DNA from: Coriobacteriales bacterium
GTDB taxonomy: Bacteria; Actinomycetota; Coriobacteriia; Coriobacteriales; UBA8131
NCBI GenBank assembly: GCA_031286975.1
Contig: JAITTM010000160.1
Span: 1-17,828 of the forward strand
Direction of reading: 5' to 3'
Length of the DNA: 17,828 nucleotides
Within the stretch, counting starts at the first letter, position 1, and each line of letters opens with the position of its first letter. The notes under the pieces were generated by a model. It made no database searches, had not been told where the DNA came from, and saw only the letters and a list, made by a program, of their open reading frames with translations. Made by a program: the position numbers and the translations under genes. Below, piece after piece: positions 14,739-17,828 of the stretch.

Positions 14739-17700
14739 CTACCGATCCTCACGGCCGCCCCATCTGCTTTCGCCAGTTACATAGACCAGGCCTACAATCA
14801 CGGTCGTAGCGATTACGACGATGATGAAAGGCACCCACCACGGGAGGTCGCTCGTGGTGTCCGTTGTGGTCAGAGGTGTTTCAGGATCTGAGATAGACGT
14901 GCTGCCTGTGCCTGCTCCAGATCCCGAGCCCACAGCATTGTTGCCTGTGTTTGCCTGTGGGTTTTGGGGCGTTGTGGGTGTAGTGGGCGTGGTCGTTGCT
15001 TGCTCCGTTGTGGTGCCGCTGCCCGTGCCGGTTCCGCCACCGCTGCCCGTGCCGGTGCTCGTTCCCGCACCTGTGCCGGTACCCGTACCTGTACCAGTAC
15101 CGGTGCCCGTGCCCGTGCCCGTGCCGGTGCCGGTTCCGGTTCCGGTGCCCGGGCTGCTCGGCAGGTCTGGCGCAAATGCAACCGCGATACTGTGGTTTGC
15201 TGCGACCTTCTCAAAGGTGTAGCTGCTCGGGTTGCCCACGCTGACGCCGTCAACCAGCACAAGCACGATGTGATTGCCGCTGTTTGCCGTGATGTTGAAC
15301 GCCACGCTATCGCCGCTGTTCACTACGACGTGACCACTGGGAGATATGCTGCCTCCCGCACTGGCGCTTGCCGTGATGACGTAGGGCACTACCGTCGCTG
15401 GGGTCACTGTTAGTGTTCCGCCTGCATAAATGAATTCGTAGTTTGCGCCTTTCGCGTCCGCGCCACTCGTCAGTATCGCGCCTGACGCGGTGATGGCATA
15501 GCTTCCCGCAGCGCTCAGGTTGCCCGCGCAGGCAAGCGTCGGCGCTGCCTGCACGACCTCAGCTGCCGCGTCCCCGCTCACAAGGCCAGAGAGCGTGTAG
15601 GTGTAGGCTGGTGCTGCTGCCCCAGCAACCATGGTCTTGTCGTCTGCCTTGAAGGTCAGCATCGCTTTGGTTATGGTGAAACTGATGGTCTTCTCACTAA
15701 TCACGATATCAGCTGGGTCTGTGGATATCTTCAGGCTGTAGGTGCCCGCTTTTGTGGGGGCAGCAGGCAATGCCGCGCTCGTGCCGCCTGCGTTATAGAG
15801 GGTGCCGTCAGCTGCCGTGCCTGAGTAGTGCCAGAGCAGTGGTTGAGTAGCCGTACCGCCGCTTACCGTTGCCGTACCCGTTGGCGCAGCAGGCGTTCCG
15901 TCATAGGTCTTTGTTGCAACACTCACGCCGTCGATGACCACCGGTGTCTTGTCCGTTACCACGAATACGACGTTTGCAGAGATATCCGTGTAGTTGGTCG
16001 TGGAGATGGTGATGGTCTGTGTGGAGGTATCGCCCACAGCGCTTGCTGTCGCGTTGGAGCTGTAGCTCAGCGTGGTGCCGCTCAGAGTTGGAGCAGCTGC
16101 CACTACGCCGTCGCCTGTATCAAAGCCGCCAAGCGCGTAGGATGGCGTGCCCACACTGTGCGCCGCCAAAAGCGTGATGTCGCCCAAGTCGACGCTATCG
16201 CTACTGCTTGTGCCTGCCGTCACATATACGGTCAGGGAAGAAGCTGTCAGACCACTCGTAGCCTTGCTGATACTTGCCGCTACAGCAGGCTGTGTCAGCG
16301 TGTAGTTGCCCGCCGCCGAGCCGCTCAGCGCAAAACCGCTCGTAAGCGCAAGGTTGCCGCTTGTACCAGCGCTTGCGCTCGCCAAGCTACCTGCTACGCC
16401 GGTCTTAATGAGCGCAACATTCGAGCCGTCAAAATTGCCCGCAAGCGTAGCTCCGCTTATGTCGATCTGCGTCGCTGCAAAATTCGCGTTTCCGTCATAT
16501 TCCTTTGTTGCCGTCACGCCCGATACCGTTATATTCGCTTTGTTTACCGTCAGTATGGCGGTTACCTTGAGGCCTGCCGCATGGCTGCCTGTCTCCGCCG
16601 TAACAAGCCCGATGGTAAGGGTCCCCGCGCTGGTAACCGTGAGTGTCTTGCCGTCAAAGCCAATCGTTCCCGCACCCGTCGCAGCGCCGCTCGGCTCAAT
16701 CGAATAGGTGCGCGCGCCCGCGTTTGCGTCAACGGTAAACAGGCCACTTAAAGCAGACAGGTCTATCGTGCTCCCGCTGTAGGTGATCGTGGCAAAACCG
16801 CCCGTGTTGGTTACAGATGTCTTTGCAGCGGTCGTAAAGCTGTAAGCATTTGGCAGCGCCACCATCTCGGTGCCCGCCGCGCTCTTAAAGCCAGAGATAT
16901 TCACATCATAGGTTGTATTATAGTCAAGCCCAACGTAGGGAACCGTGTAGGTCTTATCACCATTTGACCACATGCCGCCCGTGAGCGCTGTCAGGCTGTT
17001 CAACTGAACCGTGCCAGCAGCAGTGGTATCCATCGCCGTGCTGAAGGTGATGGTGATGCTGCCCGCAACTCCGACGTTACTAGAGGCGACATCTACCACC
17101 GTTGGCGCAAACGCGGGCGCTCCCAGATACAGCGTGTTCATATCTGCTGGGTTGGAGTTAGAGTATGCCCCCGTACCTATCGTCAGTGAGACCGGTGGCA
17201 CAGAGCTCTGGGGCAGGTAGAAATAGACCTTGCCCGTGCTATCGGTATTCACATCGTTGATGCCATATATGCCACTTGCTGCGCTTGGCGTGGTGTTGCA
17301 GGCTACACTGTCAATGATGCCTGCCGTAACTGCTGTGACCGCACTCACACCGTCAAAGGTCAGCGTCTGGAGAAGGACGGGGTCGCCCTCGCTATTTACC
17401 GCTGCGGGAAAAACACTGCTCGCATTGATGCTGCCGCCGTCGATGGTGACGGTGCCGCCGGTGGCGGGGCCGTACGTCGGGCCGTTCCCACCACCACCGA
17501 TGCCCGCGCCAGAATAGGTTCCATTCGCGGTAATCGTACCACCATTAATGGTGATAGTACCACCCGCCCCGGCATTGGTGCCACCGTACGTCGCGTACCC
17601 CTCGCCGCCGCCGATGCCCGCACTACCGTAGTAGACTAAGCCCCCGTAGCTACCTGTCGCGTTAATCGTACCGCCATTAATGGTGATAGTGCCACCGGCA

Positions 17701-17828
17701 CCGTTGGAGCCGCCGCCGATGCCCGCACCGCCGCCGCTACCTTGCGCGTTGACTGTGCCGCCGCTAATGGTGATGGTGCCGCCAGCGCCTTGACTGGCGC
17801 CGCCGATGCCGGCACCGTTAGCGCCTGG
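14739..17828 (-). CDS. Large repeat-rich cell-surface protein (5' end beyond window)
   Basis: The frame is open from the right edge to the stop at 14739, at least 1029 residues. The GTG at 17348 is not the start, because coding continues upstream. From the N-terminal side: about four copies of a roughly 33-residue unit with GAGIGGG and GGTITINGGT (17828 to about 17420), a beta-helix-like adhesin repeat; an Ig-like domain of the Big_5/SbsA type (about 17120-16820, with ITFSTAMD); a YDG-type domain (ATKEYDGNANF) and further MBG/Ig-like repeats (KTYDGTPAAP; LTFKADDKTM) to about 15410; an InlB-like B repeat (ASAGGSISPSG) to about 15170; a Gly-Thr linker; a Thr/Pro-rich stretch; then one membrane helix (about 14850-14780, PWWVPFIIVVIATT) and the charged tail RWGGREDR. 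No LPXTG sortase motif is seen, so anchoring is by the helix. Probable role is adhesion or a surface stalk; the ligand is unknown. Confidence 0.88.
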   Translation of the reverse strand, partial: PGANGAGIGGASQGAGGTITISGGTVNAQGSGGGAGIGGGSNGAGGTITINGGTINATGSYGGLVYYGSAGIGGGEGYATYGGTNAGAGGTITINGGTITANGTYSGAGIGGGGNGPTYGPATGGTVTIDGGSINASSVFPAAVNSEGDPVLLQTLTFDGVSAVTAVTAGIIDSVACNTTPSAASGIYGINDVNTDSTGKVYFYLPQSSVPPVSLTIGTGAYSNSNPADMNTLYLGAPAFAPTVVDVASSNVGVAGSITITFSTAMDTTAAGTVQLNSLTALTGGMWSNGDKTYTVPYVGLDYNTTYDVNISGFKSAAGTEMVALPNAYSFTTAAKTSVTNTGGFATITYSGSTIDLSALSGLFTVDANAGARTYSIEPSGAATGAGTIGFDGKTLTVTSAGTLTIGLVTAETGSHAAGLKVTAILTVNKANITVSGVTATKEYDGNANFAATQIDISGATLAGNFDGSNVALIKTGVAGSLASASAGTSGNLALTSGFALSGSAAGNYTLTQPAVAASISKATSGLTASSLTVYVTAGTSSSDSVDLGDITLLAAHSVGTPSYALGGFDTGDGVVAAAPTLSGTTLSYSSNATASAVGDTSTQTITISTTNYTDISANVVFVVTDKTPVVIDGVSVATKTYDGTPAAPTGTATVSGGTATQPLLWHYSGTAADGTLYNAGGTSAALPAAPTKAGTYSLKISTDPADIVISEKTISFTITKAMLTFKADDKTMVAGAAAPAYTYTLSGLVSGDAAAEVVQAAPTLACAGNLSAAGSYAITASGAILTSGADAKGANYEFIYAGGTLTVTPATVVPYVITASASAGGSISPSGHVVVNSGDSVAFNITANSGNHIVLVLVDGVSVGNPSSYTFEKVAANHSIAVAFAPDLPSSPGTGTGTGTGTGTGTGTGTGTGTGTGTGAGTSTGTGSGGGTGTGSGTTTEQATTTPTTPTTPQNPQANTGNNAVGSGSGAGTGSTSISDPETPLTTTDTTSDLPWWVPFIIVVIATTVIVGLVYVTGESRWGGREDR
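15072..15149 (-). repeat. Thirteen tandem hexanucleotides coding a Gly-Thr linker
   Basis: Thirteen head-to-tail units of the form NGTNCC (plus strand) encode thirteen Gly-Thr dipeptides. Less regular Gly/Thr/Ser codons continue to about 15013. Because the unit is 6 bp, gain or loss of copies keeps the frame and only changes linker length. Confidence 0.9.
17420..17828 (-). repeat. In-frame tandem repeats of about 100 bp
   Basis: GAGIGG- or SAGIGG-coding blocks recur near 17815, 17720, 17615 and 17505, each paired with a GGTITI-type block, giving a period of roughly 93-105 bp. The array continues past the right edge. Confidence 0.8.

Noticed and set aside
14780..14870. LPXTG cell-wall sorting signal at the end of the surface protein
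   Set aside because: The only LP near the helix reads LPWWVP, and LPSSPG lies before the Gly-Thr linker; neither fits LPXTG or its usual position.
15013..15149. CRISPR-like array
   Set aside because: The units are 6 bp, contiguous without spacers, and in frame with a Gly-Thr linker.
15828..16751. 307-codon plus-strand frame opposite the surface protein
   Set aside because: It is antisense to a clear repeat protein, Arg/Cys-rich and without motifs; a by-product of the codon pattern.

Overview
The window looks like chromosomal DNA of an anaerobic actinobacterium of the Coriobacteriia, most likely Eggerthellaceae. The taxonomy is inferred from gene content: several secreted fumarate-reductase-family flavoproteins that carry both a twin-arginine motif and a lipobox, a small membrane-anchored multiheme cytochrome c, a loose FMN-binding lipoprotein, and mostly GC-rich coding sequence. 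No rRNA, tRNA, CRISPR array or insertion sequence was recognised.

Layout. (1) Positions 1-2816 are housekeeping and transport: the 3' end of a [NiFe]-hydrogenase maturation protease (+), a TSCPD-domain protein and endonuclease III (both -), then a divergent 14-helix drug-efflux MFS transporter (+). (2) 2955-8214 holds a Tat/lipoprotein flavoprotein (flavoprotein 1), a long hairpin, and the transcription-repair coupling factor mfd. (3) 8258-11916 is visibly poorer in G+C than its flanks. It carries a Fic-like winged-helix protein with a degraded active-site motif (-), divergent from a second flavoprotein that is followed at once by a cytochrome c with five heme motifs, two of them non-canonical. 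This looks like an acquired respiratory reductase module with its own regulator. (4) 11942-12400 contains a hairpin, then on the minus strand the wreck of another flavoprotein C-terminus, then the leader of the next gene. (5) 12401-14609 is a third flavoprotein followed by an FMN-binding lipoprotein, resembling a split urocanate-reductase-like pair. (6) 14739 to the right edge is one very large cell-surface protein (-), open across the window end, built of beta-helix and Ig-like repeats, a Gly-Thr linker and a C-terminal membrane anchor.

How the genes may work together. The three flavoproteins are probably terminal reductases outside the membrane that use organic electron acceptors. Flavoprotein 2 would receive electrons through the multiheme cytochrome. 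Flavoprotein 3 would receive them through the covalently flavinylated FMN protein. Flavoprotein 1 has no electron-transfer partner here. Only flavoprotein 1 keeps the HTxGG histidine motif of fumarate reductases, so the three probably act on different substrates; none can be named from sequence alone. The hydrogenase protease implies a hydrogenase operon just upstream, a possible electron source. The most unusual items are the degenerate Fic-like regulator beside the reductase, the CX3CH heme motif, and the flavoprotein remnant.
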